DNA from: Phytophthora sp. 'mugwort'
Taxonomy: Eukaryota; Oomycota; Peronosporomycetes; Peronosporales; Peronosporaceae
Assembly: GCA_033558025.1 (NCBI GenBank)
Contig: JAUCEF010000018.1
Location: 744,001 to 808,000 of the forward strand
DNA: 64,000 nt
Reading direction: 5' to 3'
Both the position numbers and the translations under genes were made by a program. This document shows positions 42,880 to 52,382 of the stretch, piece by piece. How positions within the stretch are numbered: the first letter of the stretch is position 1; each line of letters starts with the position of its first letter. The notes below the pieces were generated by a model that was not told the origin of the DNA, did not search any database, and worked only from the letters and a program-made list of their open reading frames with translations.

Positions 42880-45382
42880 CTAAAATTGTGAGCGTAAGCC
42901 ACCTTTACTCTTGCCAATATGAACGGGTAGCTTGGGTTTTGACTCCTGGCCGGAGCGAGTCGGTTTGCGGAACAGGATGCGACCGTCGACACCAGCAGCT
43001 GCTCGACGCGGTGGCGTGTCGGCGTCTGATGCTTTGGTCTGCTGCTTCTTCTTCGTTGGCGTTGAAGAGGACGGCAAACCTAGTGCTCCGGAGCTGCCGG
43101 AAATTACGCCACTGACCTCTTTTGTACGGTAAAAATCTGGTGCGAGATCGACGAGCCAACGCGGATCAATCTTTGACACGTCGCGTACAAACTCTTCAGT
43201 GGTCAACACGCTCTGATGGAATATTATCCAGTCAGGAAGTGTACCCATGTGATAATATACCGATGTTGGATGCAATTGCACTGGTCGCTGGTCGCGAAGA
43301 GTTCGATAGACACCGTCCGCATGCAGCTTAGCAGCGTTGGCAAAGTAGCCACTGACTACACATTTGCGAATTGCCGCAGTGCGAGCTTCGTCCTCATTGT
43401 CGTCACTGCTCGTCCCGAGCCTCAAATAGTCTTCCTCACTGTCTGCACTGCTGTTTTCTAGTGACTTGAACCGCGTCACGTACCGCTTAAGATGCCGACG
43501 GATTTCTGTAGCACGCAAGAGTGCACGGTGGTTAAGCAGATAATCGTTGCACCATGCTCGGCTTTTATTGTTTCCCACGAATTCATCGTAGATGGACAAG
43601 TACATCATGTGGTCGCCGTCCGGGTGGGCAAAATGCTCCATGGCTTCAGCAATTTTTTCTTGCCGTTCTCTCGAGCCGCGTGCACCCAAGAAAACATCTC
43701 CCACCGATAACACACTTGCGACACTGAGCATCTCACGTGTACAGTCAAAATGAAACGATGACAGCAATACTTTTGCTAGTGCTGGTGCTACTGGAAACCC
43801 AGCCATCTGCGTGCCTAGTGGATCTATGAGACGACAGTCCGAGTCAATAGCACCCAGTGAGAATAACAGCTCTAAAGCACGAATCAAAGCCTCTGGAGAG
43901 GGCGGTGACACAAAATCAAAGTGGGCCAGATCCTGGATGCCCATGCTCAGCAAATATAACGCGACGGTCGACAAATTCGTGCGTTGCATCTGCGGGATTG
44001 TTTCCTTTGACAACTTGGTGCGAAAGTGTTCTTGTGTGCAAAGACGAAAGCATTTGCCAGGACGGGAACGCCCGGCACGACCTGCTCGTTGTTTTGCGGA
44101 GGCCTTGGATACTGGTGCTGTAATAAGAGCTTCCACTCCTGTCAGCGGGTTAAAGAATGCCAGCTTGGTGAAGCATCCGTCAATCACAAACACCACACCT
44201 TCAATTGTCACGGACGTTTCAGCGATGGTCGTCGCCACAATCACTTTTCGGCGTATACCTCGAGGAGCCGGCAAGAACGCGTTCTGTTGCATGTGCAATG
44301 GCAATGTTCCGTACAGAGGCACAGGGAGGATTTGTGCCGACGCTCTGTCGTTGAGTGCTCGAACGACAAAATCGATCTCTTCTTGACCAGGCAGGAACAC
44401 CAGCACATCACCTTCGCCTTCATGCTCGTCGATAGCCAATACCGTATCAATAGCCTTTTGCAAATAGTCTCCACATGGTTCCTGCAGATATTCTATGTCC
44501 ACAGGGAATTGACGTCCTTCAACCGACACCGCAACGACGTCCTTCAGCTTAGGTGGCGGCTCTCCTGACGTCAATACTTCCGGTTCCAGCATCTTCTTCT
44601 TCCTGCGAAAGAATTTCACGAATGTATCCACCTGCAACGTAGCTGATGCAATGATCACCCGTAGATCCGGTCGCTTCTTCTGAATCTTTTTTATCAATCC
44701 CAACAGCAGATCCGTTTCCAAATTCCGCTCATGAGCTTCATCCTAGTCATACAACAACAACAACAATTTCCGTCAGTTCACAGCTATTATCCTCACTTCT
44801 TCAACGTTTCAATTGTTTTTCTGTACTCACCAGCATCACCACTGAGTAGCGCGACAACAGCGGATCTCGCATGGTCTCCCTCAGCAGCAGTCCGTCTGTG
44901 ACGAACTTGATCTTTGTGTGCTCCGGGTCCCACTTCTCCTCGAACCTCACAGCATAGCCGACCTCTTCGCCAACCTGGCACCCCATTTCCTGGGCCACGC
45001 GTTCCGCGATGGTCACGGCTGCTACGCGCCGCGGCTGCGTGCACACGATGATCCTGTTCCTGGGCGTCTCTCCAGCCGACTGGGCTCTTCTCGAGCGAGA
45101 CTTCGCCCATCCCGCCTCCATTAAATACTGCGGCACTTGAGTTGTCTTACCGGATCCCGTGGCGCCCACAAGGATCGTCGCGGCGTGCGTCTCGACCGCG
45201 TACAGGATTTCGTCGCGGTGTCTGGACACCGGCAACCGTGCTCGCTGAGTCTGCAGCGAGAGTCCATGCAGCGGGTTAAACTGGACGGATGGTAATTCTG
45301 CGTCCTTGGGAAGGTCTCGAGCCGCTTCTGCCTCGGCGTCAGCGCCCGGAAGCGTCGTTCCCGGCCGCCAGAACGCAGCCAT
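42880..45382 (-). CDS. DHX35: DEAH-box RNA helicase DHX35
   Basis: Model complement(join(42880..44742, 44831..45382)), 804 residues. The 88-nt intron (GTGAGT...GACTAG) falls directly before the DEAH box. The first exon has FWRPGTTLPG, typical of this subfamily, GATGSGKTT (motif I) and TQPRRVAA (Ia). The second exon starts with DEAHERN (II) and has SATL (III), FLPGQEE, ATTIAETSVTI and QRAGRAGRSRPGKC (VI). The HA2 and OB-fold regions then match DHX35 through SGYFANAA and YRTLRD. DHX35 is a spliceosome-associated RNA helicase found in C complexes in other eukaryotes; nuclear action here is inference. It is longer than the human protein by an acidic insert near residue 615 and a basic C-tail. Divergent from the eS25 gene. 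Confidence 0.93.
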
Positions 45383-45628
45383 GCTTGGATACTCACGTCA
45401 GTGACAAATGTCAACTTTAGTATAGTATTTGTAATTATCATGTCATCTTGTGGTAATTTCACGGTTAAAATGGCTCGGTCCGGAAACTGTAACCGGTTAA
45501 TTTTGTTTGGACCGCCTCGACTTCCGGCGGCCATCGGATGGCTGGTCGAGGTCCTTGGGTGCCGAAATCTCCAATACGGCTGCACTAGCTAATTAAACAG
45601 GGAGCGTAGTAGCAAGCACCAAGTCACC
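45383..45628. promoter_or_regulatory. Divergent promoter, DHX35 / eS25
   Basis: 246 bp separate the two start codons. No element was recognised with confidence. Confidence 0.45.
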
Positions 45629-46286
45629 ATGGTAAGCATGCTCTCTGATCGACCGCTGCTGGCTCTGCGAGGCTGCGAAATACATCACAATGACAAGGAG
45701 ACGACAATGGAGCTGCTGCTATGACCGCCAGCCATTCAGTTGACAGACCCAACGCAAACAGGGCGAGAAAGAAAGAGATACAAAAAAGCAATTGATACAG
45801 GGATATGATGATACAGAGGACGCCACTACAGCAGCAATACTAGCAGCAGCTCCAGTTTACAGCCTCGCACAGCAGCCACAGCAACTACAGGTCATTGCAG
45901 TGGGTTTATGGTGCTAACGCCTCCGCATTTGTGTTGCTGATGACACCATACAGCCGCCGAAAACTCAGCAGAAGACCAAGGAGCAGAAGATGGCCGCCGC
46001 CATGGCCGGTGGCAAGGGCAAGGGCAAGAAGAAATGGTCCAAGGGCAAGGTCCGCGAGAAAGTCGCCAACAAGGTGCTGTACGACCAGGAGACGTACGAG
46101 CGCCTGCTGGTAGAGGTCCCTAAGATGAAGCTTATCACGGCTTCGGCCATTGTGGAGCGCCTCAAGGTGAATGCCGCTCTTGCCCGCGCCTCGATCCACG
46201 AGCTGGAGGAGAACGGAACCATCTCGAAGGTGCTGGCCCACCACACGCAGCTTATCTACACTCGCGCTGTGGCCGCTGAGGAGTAA
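45629..46286 (+). CDS. RPS25: 40S ribosomal protein eS25
   Basis: Model join(45629..45631, 45954..46286), 111 residues. Only the ATG is in the first exon (CACCATG|GTAAGC). The 322-nt intron ends at ACCATACAG and the second exon begins PPKTQQKTKEQK, so the protein starts MPPK as eS25 does in most eukaryotes. The conserved core is visible: KKKWSKGKVREK, KLITASAIVERLKVNAALAR and QLIYTR. eS25 sits in the 40S head and is needed for IRES-type and some repeat-associated translation. The intron, much longer than others in this window, contains a likely branch site (GTGCTAAC) 42-49 nt before its end. A start further down at 45990 would lose the conserved N-terminus. Confidence 0.95.
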
Positions 46287-46592
46287 GCAGTTGACGAAGT
46301 TTCAATGCTGATCGCCACCACGAGCTCCGGTCATCTATGTTTCGCATCTCGCCTTCGGATGATGATGCGCTCAATTGGGCTGTATGATATGCTGCTCGAC
46401 CTGATAATAACTGGATGAATGGAGCAGGCACGCGCTCCTAGTAGTAGAGTGAGAACATGCTTCCAATGCCGCTTCTGGCCGTCGTGGTAATCCCGCAGCA
46501 AAAAGCGAAATGGAACACGTCCCTCCCTGTTTAAATTACTGGCTTCTCTGATCTTTGCTTTGTCTTTTGTAATGTTGTATTCGCTCTCTTGC
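46287..46592. other. Convergent 3' flanks of eS25 and the TPR gene
   Basis: 306 bp with no ORF of note; it should hold both 3'UTRs. Confidence 0.5.
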
Positions 46593-47528
46593 TTACTTGT
46601 CGAAGAGGTTGGCGAAGGCGCTGTGCTGTTTCTTACGGAACTGTGTCTTGGCGGCTTGGACTCGCGTCAACGCAGATCGGAACAACCTGTTGTCTGGATC
46701 CTGCTCGCGCAGCTTGGTGAGATCAGCCACTGCTAAGTCGAACTCCTTGGCTGTTGCATAGGCCTGACTGCGACGATAGCGAGCCTTGACGTGGGCGTCA
46801 TCCAGCTCCAACGCACTCGACGCCGCAGCGATGCAGCGATCAACATCGCCGTCTCCGTCTAGCTTCAAGTAACATGAAGCCATGTTGGCGTAGCACGCAA
46901 TAGCCACAGGGCGCAGCTGCTGCAGCTCGTCCGCCGAGTATTCGACCTTCACGTCCAGCGTCGCATCCGACCGAGACGCAGGCGGCTCGAGCCATAATAA
47001 CGCTCGCCTGTAGAGCCGCACTGCAGAGCCATAGCTCTCCTGGTTGAAAGCCTCATTACCACGCACTCGGTACTCAGCAGCACGCTTCAATTTCCACGAG
47101 AACCAGTCTGCTTTCTGTCTCTCCACTGCATCAGAGTCTCCTCCCTCCAGATGCAGCTTGCAATACAGCGACGCCTTCCCGTTCAACCCTAGTTTCACAA
47201 CTTTGGAGACTAAAGTGAGGTCTTCCACTGCGACAGGGAACGCGTCGTCCATTGATCCTTCACTACCGCAACCTTTTGCACCTCTTTGCCGCTCCAAAAG
47301 GTCCCAGACACGGCGCTGGAGCTCTGGAGCGAGTTGGATCCCAGTCGAGTCCAGCGAGAAATACGTCGAGTTTGAGACGCTGTCAGGCGAACTGTGGGTC
47401 GTTTGGGCATGTAAGAGTGACAACTGATCCAAAGGGAGGCTTCCACGCGACACACATGCAGTCTCCGAGCACGCGTCGTCTCTGTAAAGCGCCCAGCAGA
47501 TGCGTCCAACGCCGCGATCTAGCCTCAT
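46593..47528 (-). CDS. TPR protein, FKBP/co-chaperone-like C-terminus
   Basis: 311 residues without introns. The N-terminal 120 residues are not assigned. Residues about 140-290 form three tetratricopeptide repeats: KRAAEYRVRGNEAFNQESYG opens the first, then VAIACYANMASCYLKLDGDG and VKARYRRSQAYATAKEFDLA. The pattern and the Lys/Arg positions resemble the TPR clamp of FKBP-type immunophilins and Hsp90 co-chaperones (ADW/SWKLKRAAEYRxxGN). The catalytic FKBP domain is not recognisable, so it may be a degenerate immunophilin or a TPR-only adaptor. No signal peptide. The short gap (65 bp) to the next gene on the same strand leaves little room for separate signals. Confidence 0.75.
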   Translation of the reverse strand: MRLDRGVGRICWALYRDDACSETACVSRGSLPLDQLSLLHAQTTHSSPDSVSNSTYFSLDSTGIQLAPELQRRVWDLLERQRGAKGCGSEGSMDDAFPVAVEDLTLVSKVVKLGLNGKASLYCKLHLEGGDSDAVERQKADWFSWKLKRAAEYRVRGNEAFNQESYGSAVRLYRRALLWLEPPASRSDATLDVKVEYSADELQQLRPVAIACYANMASCYLKLDGDGDVDRCIAAASSALELDDAHVKARYRRSQAYATAKEFDLAVADLTKLREQDPDNRLFRSALTRVQAAKTQFRKKQHSAFANLFDK

Positions 47529-47593
47529 CTTCGATAATTGGCAAAATGGAGAGTAACCCTGAACGTAACCATTAGTGTAACCTTAGCGGGGAT

Positions 47594-48295
47594 TTACGCT
47601 AACCAAGACACGGCTAGCGCTAGAATTATAACAACGACACTCATGGCTACACGAGAGCTTTCACATGGATACAAATGGTCCCATTCGTATCGAAGGCAGT
47701 TGAAGTCCTCGAGTTGGCAGCCCCAGTGTCCGCACTCGCTCAAATGAGTACACAGCAGTCGAGCGGAGCTTTCGAGGCAGAAATCGTGGCGTACGAACGT
47801 CTCGGCGGACACCTCAGCGCACGTGCAGCGAGACAAGGACATTGCCTTCTTGTGCAACTCATCGCTGCGCAGACACTCCTCTGAGCACATCGCCGAGAAA
47901 AGATCCGCCTGCGGAACAGGCCCGTATAATCCAGCGCGAGCATTCTTAAGATATACGATGCGCGACTGACACAATGTAGCCATGATGAAGATGTCCTGCC
48001 CTCCGTCTGACTCAATGAAGGCATTGTAGCGGTCTAAGTCGCACTGCAGGCCTTCCACGAGACGTCGAGCCACCGGATCGCTTACGTTATCCGTCATTAT
48101 CGACAGAGACCGCGTCGTCACGTTCGAAGCTTGCACGATTGCGTCACTGAGGCTGAATACTTCAACAATCCAGTATAACGCTGCTAAGACTCGCCATAGC
48201 GTTGCTATAGATGAGCCAAGCTTGCTGTCTGCCATGTCGAAACGCGAGCGGATCTGCTTGAAGTGCCTCGCGTCTTTTCCCGACCGCAATACCAT
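47594..48295 (-). CDS. Cysteine-rich, probably GPI-anchored surface protein
   Basis: 233 residues from the first ATG, or 213 from the second (48235, MADSKLG). The second start puts a hydrophobic stretch (ATLWRVLAALYWIVEVF) where a signal peptide would be, so I prefer it. The body has 12 cysteines, an even number, mostly in the C-terminal half (CSEEC, RCTC, FVRHDFC, LLCTHLSECGHWGC, FNC, LYPC). The C-terminus ends PCESSRVAM plus a 13-residue hydrophobic tail, a good match to a GPI-attachment signal with Ser-Ser as the likely site. I recognise no family. Divergent from ELP5 with only 56 bp between start codons. Confidence 0.72.
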   Translation of the reverse strand: MVLRSGKDARHFKQIRSRFDMADSKLGSSIATLWRVLAALYWIVEVFSLSDAIVQASNVTTRSLSIMTDNVSDPVARRLVEGLQCDLDRYNAFIESDGGQDIFIMATLCQSRIVYLKNARAGLYGPVPQADLFSAMCSEECLRSDELHKKAMSLSRCTCAEVSAETFVRHDFCLESSARLLCTHLSECGHWGCQLEDFNCLRYEWDHLYPCESSRVAMSVVVIILALAVSWLA

Positions 48296-48351
48296 CGAAT
48301 AACCTATGACCTACTATACAGCATACTTATGCTTTCCGTGGCCATTGATAC
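48296..48351. promoter_or_regulatory. Very short divergent promoter, surface protein / ELP5
   Basis: Only 56 bp lie between the first ATG codons of two divergent genes (116 bp if the surface protein starts at 48235). The transcripts must either overlap at their 5' ends or have extremely short leaders. Confidence 0.6.
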
Positions 48352-49706
48352 ATGGAGAAGTTCCTGCTGCACCGCTGCGTCACGTCGGACGTGGCTAAGT
48401 CTACGGAGAATAACGAGCCTCAAGCCCCTGCCTCAATCTGGCAGACGTCGGGGCGAGCAGAGTGCGTTTTAGTGCAAGAAAACCGCCAGGCTCATGGCGC
48501 CTCGCGTGTCATCCTCTCTGCCATGCTGAAGCTCGTGCTACAATCCGCCAAGACGACGAACGTGCTGCTGCTCACGCTGGTACGATCCGCAACGAATCCG
48601 CTGATAATTTAGTTACTGATTGCTGTGGTTCGTGTTGCATGAGGTGCAGGATTCGCCTCAAATGGCGCAGGGTATTGAAGACTCGGCCAAGCTCACACAC
48701 GTTGACTACTCGGCCGATGCTGCATACTTCCAGTCGTCTACGTCTTCGAAGTCGCCATTACTGGAGAATATTCTACAGGACATCGCAAAGATTGAAGCGA
48801 AGGTTGAGATGAAGAGAGCGATTTCAGCTCGACCGATGGTCGTGGTGCTGGACTCGTTGAATGTACTTTTGCAGCAGTCTTCACTCCAACAAGTGCTGCT
48901 GCTTCTTCGACAACTACGTGGTCATGCTGTTGTCGGATCGGTGATTGCGCGGTTAAATGCTGCTGCAGAGTCTCCTGAAGTCGCTCAGGCGCTGGCGACA
49001 CAGGCAACAGCGTTGGTGCTAGTGGAAACCCGTTCGTCACTGCGTTCCTACCCGCTTTTGTCCACGGAACGGCGTCGCGAGATCCCTAAGGGAATGAACG
49101 GACACGTGCTGCTTGTTCGACAGAAAAAGGTCATTGGCTCAGTCTGTGGGACTATTTTATTAAATCTGTACTTAGCGCTAAAGTTTTCTTGTACTCATGC
49201 TGCGTCTACAGAACGGCCGAAGCAGCGAAAGCATTGAGTACTTCCAATTGTTGCCTGATAAGGTGCAGTTTGTTACTGCTGCAGATGTTGACAACCGCAG
49301 CACGTCGGCAAACTCAGCACCAACAACTAAAGATGTCAGCACAAAGGCAGCTCCGACGGAGCCCCAAAACTCAGAGTTCAAGCGGAAATCACAGCTTGAT
49401 GCGTATCCGCCTCCCGTCTCGCGTCCAGTTCAGCTCGAAACTTCTGGCCAAACTCCACTTCCGGTGCGCCAAGAAGAGGTAAGCTTCAACTTGTCCATCA
49501 GTGCAGCGGAGCAACGGGCCAAGAGCCAAGTTCAATTGCCGTACATGCACCAAGGATCTGGTGGAGATAACAGCGGACCCAGTTCAAACGTGAGCAGCAA
49601 GAGCGGCAATGCAGCTCCTGCTGCTAGCAAGAACACGTTATTCTTCATTGATGAGGATGACCCCGATTGGGATGACGATGATCTTGACGACGATCTGGAT
49701 ATTTGA
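48352..49706 (+). CDS. ELP5: Elongator complex subunit ELP5
   Basis: Model join(48352..48579, 48650..49129, 49212..49706), about 400 residues, all junctions in phase 0. The second donor is GTCATT, an unusual word; a donor 12 nt further (GTCTGT) also keeps the frame and would add four residues. ELP5 is a RecA-like subunit of the Elp456 ring of Elongator, which modifies wobble uridines in tRNA. Supporting marks are the Walker-B-like strand RPMVVVLDSLNVLL, the family signature VSFNLSISAAEQRAKSQV with LPY, and the acidic C-terminus ending DDDLDDDLDI, which matches the end of animal ELP5. As in other ELP5 proteins there is no P-loop. Longer than the human protein because of a Ser/Thr-rich linker in exon 3. 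Confidence 0.85.
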
Positions 49707-49811
49707 GAGTTTAAAACATCCACACGTCTTGATAAGCAAAATATACTGTACTACCCCCCATCACATTGTGCCTCACTCAGTTCCCTCGCTTCGATGTATG
49801 GCATCTGTAGC

Positions 49812-51080
49812 TCACTCCATACTGTTTGACGTTAAAATTGCACTCTCACAAGCTATAGTTCCATGAGGCTCATACTCTTCTGTGAGCAAGGGCACATTCG
49901 CGTTGCTTAAGAACTGGTCGCTATCTCTTTCGCCGCAGCACCGGCAATTAACATACTCGGCACCCAATAAAGGTTTTCCGCTATGATGCACCCTGCAGTA
50001 GCTGCGTTCCACAATATTGTCAGACTCCGCTCCTCTTCGCTGGGTAAATATCAGCGCAGTATTTGAAGGAACGACGTAATCGGAAACAAACTCGCGAACA
50101 CCTGGCAACTGAAACTCAATCTGGATCTCGACATCATCAATTGCTGGTGCCGAAGGTATAGTGTTATGGTGTTCAGTCTTGTTAGTACTTCTTGATCCGT
50201 CATCAAAGTAATGTACAACGATTGGCGTCTGATGCAGCATATACAGCACGATAACGACACTGGCAAGCTCCCAGCCGAAGTAATGCAGTACCATATCTCG
50301 CCATGAATCAATATCTACAGTATCCATAGCACCCCCGTCACTCTGTAAAGCTGTTATACCACACAACAAACCGCGAACAACCAACAGTTCTGCCAAAAGT
50401 GTGCTACACGTGGCTAATTTCTTCAAGCACGAAAAGCTCAACACCGGAAGCCTCCGGTAAGCTTGCTCCACACCATCCGTACCACACCAATGATTCCGAC
50501 GTCGATATCTCCATAGAATTTGCACTGCTTGGCCCTCGAACTTGAGCATCAGCACCCCCAGCGTCGTCCAAATGACGGCAGTGTAGCCAAACATTATCCA
50601 CTGCGGCATCGCCAGCTCCGAATTGTCCTGTTTAGCTCGGCAGATGGTCACAAGTGTCACGAGCGCCACAAGCGACGCGCAAAACGCCACAAATACTGTA
50701 GTCAACACCCCACTTGGTGCAGAGGTCGTCGCTCCAGGCCACCGTCGTCGGAAAACCAGACGCACTGCGAACAGCACAATGTAGCCATGTAGCGCCGCCA
50801 TGGCTACACTGGGCATGTCCATCAGCCAGAACGCAACCCTTTTCCACCCAACCTCCATTTCGTCCACGTTATTTGTGGCAATCAACGATAGAAACGCCAC
50901 ACGAAGCGCCACAAGTAGCAAACAAGCTGCGTACAGCGGCCGGTGGAACGCTCGCGCCAGCACGAAACTCTGGCGCTCGAGACGCGCCCGCCGCTCGTGC
51001 CACCGCACTGCAAGCAGCCCACGGGCGACAGGTACCCACAGCAACAAGCAGAGGCTCGCACAACTCAGTTGCCAGAGCAT
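49812..51080 (-). CDS. Seven-helix membrane protein of unknown function
   Basis: 422 residues without introns. Seven hydrophobic segments are visible at about residues 2-24, 47-68, 83-110, 124-147, 160-180, 225-245 and 265-285. A soluble C-tail of about 140 residues follows, with a cysteine cluster (NCRCCGERD) and acidic patches. Spacing and a short first loop recall the TOM1/THH1 and GPR137-like seven-helix families, but I see no diagnostic motif and do not assign it. A large loop between helices 5 and 6 is rich in Arg and Trp (LWRYRRRNHWCG). It could be a receptor-like or vesicle membrane protein. Divergent from the MLF-family gene. Confidence 0.75.
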   Translation of the reverse strand: MLWQLSCASLCLLLWVPVARGLLAVRWHERRARLERQSFVLARAFHRPLYAACLLLVALRVAFLSLIATNNVDEMEVGWKRVAFWLMDMPSVAMAALHGYIVLFAVRLVFRRRWPGATTSAPSGVLTTVFVAFCASLVALVTLVTICRAKQDNSELAMPQWIMFGYTAVIWTTLGVLMLKFEGQAVQILWRYRRRNHWCGTDGVEQAYRRLPVLSFSCLKKLATCSTLLAELLVVRGLLCGITALQSDGGAMDTVDIDSWRDMVLHYFGWELASVVIVLYMLHQTPIVVHYFDDGSRSTNKTEHHNTIPSAPAIDDVEIQIEFQLPGVREFVSDYVVPSNTALIFTQRRGAESDNIVERSYCRVHHSGKPLLGAEYVNCRCCGERDSDQFLSNANVPLLTEEYEPHGTIACESAILTSNSME

Positions 51081-51420
51081 CGCAGCGGAGAGGGGACGCG
51101 GCGATCGAGAAGCTCTCGAAAAATTATGCTGTGTATCAATGTCACGAACCGGTATGACTTGGCCTAAGTATGGATATCATATAGCATATTATATACGAGG
51201 ATATATAATACTGGAAACCACTTCAACTTGCCGCTCTTACAGTTAGTTTGACGCTGCCGTTGGAATTGACCAGGAGGATCGAGAACTTTCGTCTTTGGTG
51301 GGCGACGGGCTCGCTCTTTGCTATTTGCTGGTTGAAGTGCTGCGGATCCTTGCCAGGCTTGAGGCCATTCTCTAATTGTCGGAGTAGAGACCAAGTCGAG
51401 AGGAAGCAAGCAAGACCGAG
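51081..51420. promoter_or_regulatory. Divergent promoter region, seven-helix gene / MLF gene
   Basis: 340 bp between two start codons. An AT-rich, self-complementary stretch (about 51,170-51,212, ATATCATATAGCATATTATATACG) is visible. No initiator was recognised. Confidence 0.45.
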
Positions 51421-52011
51421 ATGTTTTCTACGTGGGATCTGGTGCGCCCAACGATGTGGCACCCCATGTCGATGTTAGAGCTGTCGATGATGGACACGAG
51501 CACGCTGCCGCAGCTGTCGATGAGTATGCGCAACGTGCCGGGCGTCAGCTCGGATGAAGAGTTCTTTAAGGACCTGCCCACGACGGAACAGCAGAAGGCG
51601 AAGAGCCCCGAGACACCTGAGACTGAGAACCAGCGCGCCTTCTCGTCGTATTCGTTCAGCAGTTCGTCCGTCGTGGACGAGGAGGGCCGCAAGGTCATGA
51701 GCACGCGTCGCCGCTACGAAGACTCGACGGGGCGTCTGAAAGCCGAACACGAGCGCGAAGTGCTGGGGAAACGCATGAAGACGATATGGAACCGCAAGCA
51801 CGCCAAGGACGAGGGCGAGCACCACACGATTTGCTCGCAGGGCACGCCCGATGAGTTCGAGAAGATGTGGAGCCAGACGGCGTTCGGCAAGGCCCAGGAG
51901 AAGAAGAGCAAGGAGATCAAGGAGTCGGGCGAAGCCAGCCCAAGCGGTCAGCAGCAGCAAAAGCAGCCGCAAAAGCAAGTGGAAAACGCCCCGACGAGCA
52001 TGTCGGAGTAA
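51421..52011 (+). CDS. Myeloid leukaemia factor (MLF) family protein
   Basis: 196 residues without introns. The Met-rich N-terminus (MSMLELSMM) leads to the MLF core at about 75-125: FSSYSFSSSSVVDEEG, then STRRRYEDSTGRLKAEHERE and LGKRMKTIWNRK. This follows the family pattern of a Ser-rich strand, a STRxxxxxxGR turn and a helix that ends in basic residues. The C-terminus has a short DEFEKMW word like the MLF acidic/aromatic patch and a Gln/Lys-rich tail. MLF proteins are found across eukaryotes as small nuclear-cytoplasmic adaptors that bind 14-3-3 and chaperones; the role in oomycetes is unknown. Confidence 0.78.
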   Translation: MFSTWDLVRPTMWHPMSMLELSMMDTSTLPQLSMSMRNVPGVSSDEEFFKDLPTTEQQKAKSPETPETENQRAFSSYSFSSSSVVDEEGRKVMSTRRRYEDSTGRLKAEHEREVLGKRMKTIWNRKHAKDEGEHHTICSQGTPDEFEKMWSQTAFGKAQEKKSKEIKESGEASPSGQQQQKQPQKQVENAPTSMSE

Positions 52012-52382
52012 GCTGGTGCTTCAGATTCTCTTCGGGAGGATGAAAACCATGTTGCTTAATTTTGCGTATGAACTTTAATCCAAGCGTCGACGGCAGCGAT
52101 TATTGAGCTACAATGTGAGGATAGTGTGGTGGCAGTAGGAATTGTCACTGCTGTCGTTCGCCTTAACAAACAATCGAAACGTGTTGCGCTGCTATGCAGC
52201 GATGCAATAAAATTCTGGGCTTTTGAGAAAGCATTCAGGTACTTACTAATTTTTAATACTATTCAGGTACTTACTAATTTTTAATACTACGTAGTAGTAG
52301 TACTACAGTATCAAATACAGTAGTATTACTTTAGAGTAACGTCTCCTCGCATCACCGTAGCTATAATGGAAATAATGTTTAG
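52012..52382. other. Convergent 3' flanks with a tandem repeat
   Basis: 371 bp between the MLF gene (+) and the lyase fusion gene (-). It contains an exact 28-bp tandem duplication and a TAG/TAC-rich inverted repeat (separate entry). Confidence 0.55.
52233..52288. repeat. Exact 28-bp tandem duplication
   Basis: Two identical adjacent copies, 52233-52260 and 52261-52288, beginning ATTCAGGTACTTAC and ending TTTAATACT. Directly downstream is the imperfect palindrome TACGTAGTAGTAGTACTAC. No decay between the copies, so the duplication is recent. Confidence 0.9.

Noticed and set aside
45804..45940. C/D-box snoRNA in the eS25 intron (ATGATGA and CTGA words)
   Set aside because: The boxes are about 130 nt apart and the flanks do not pair into a terminal stem.
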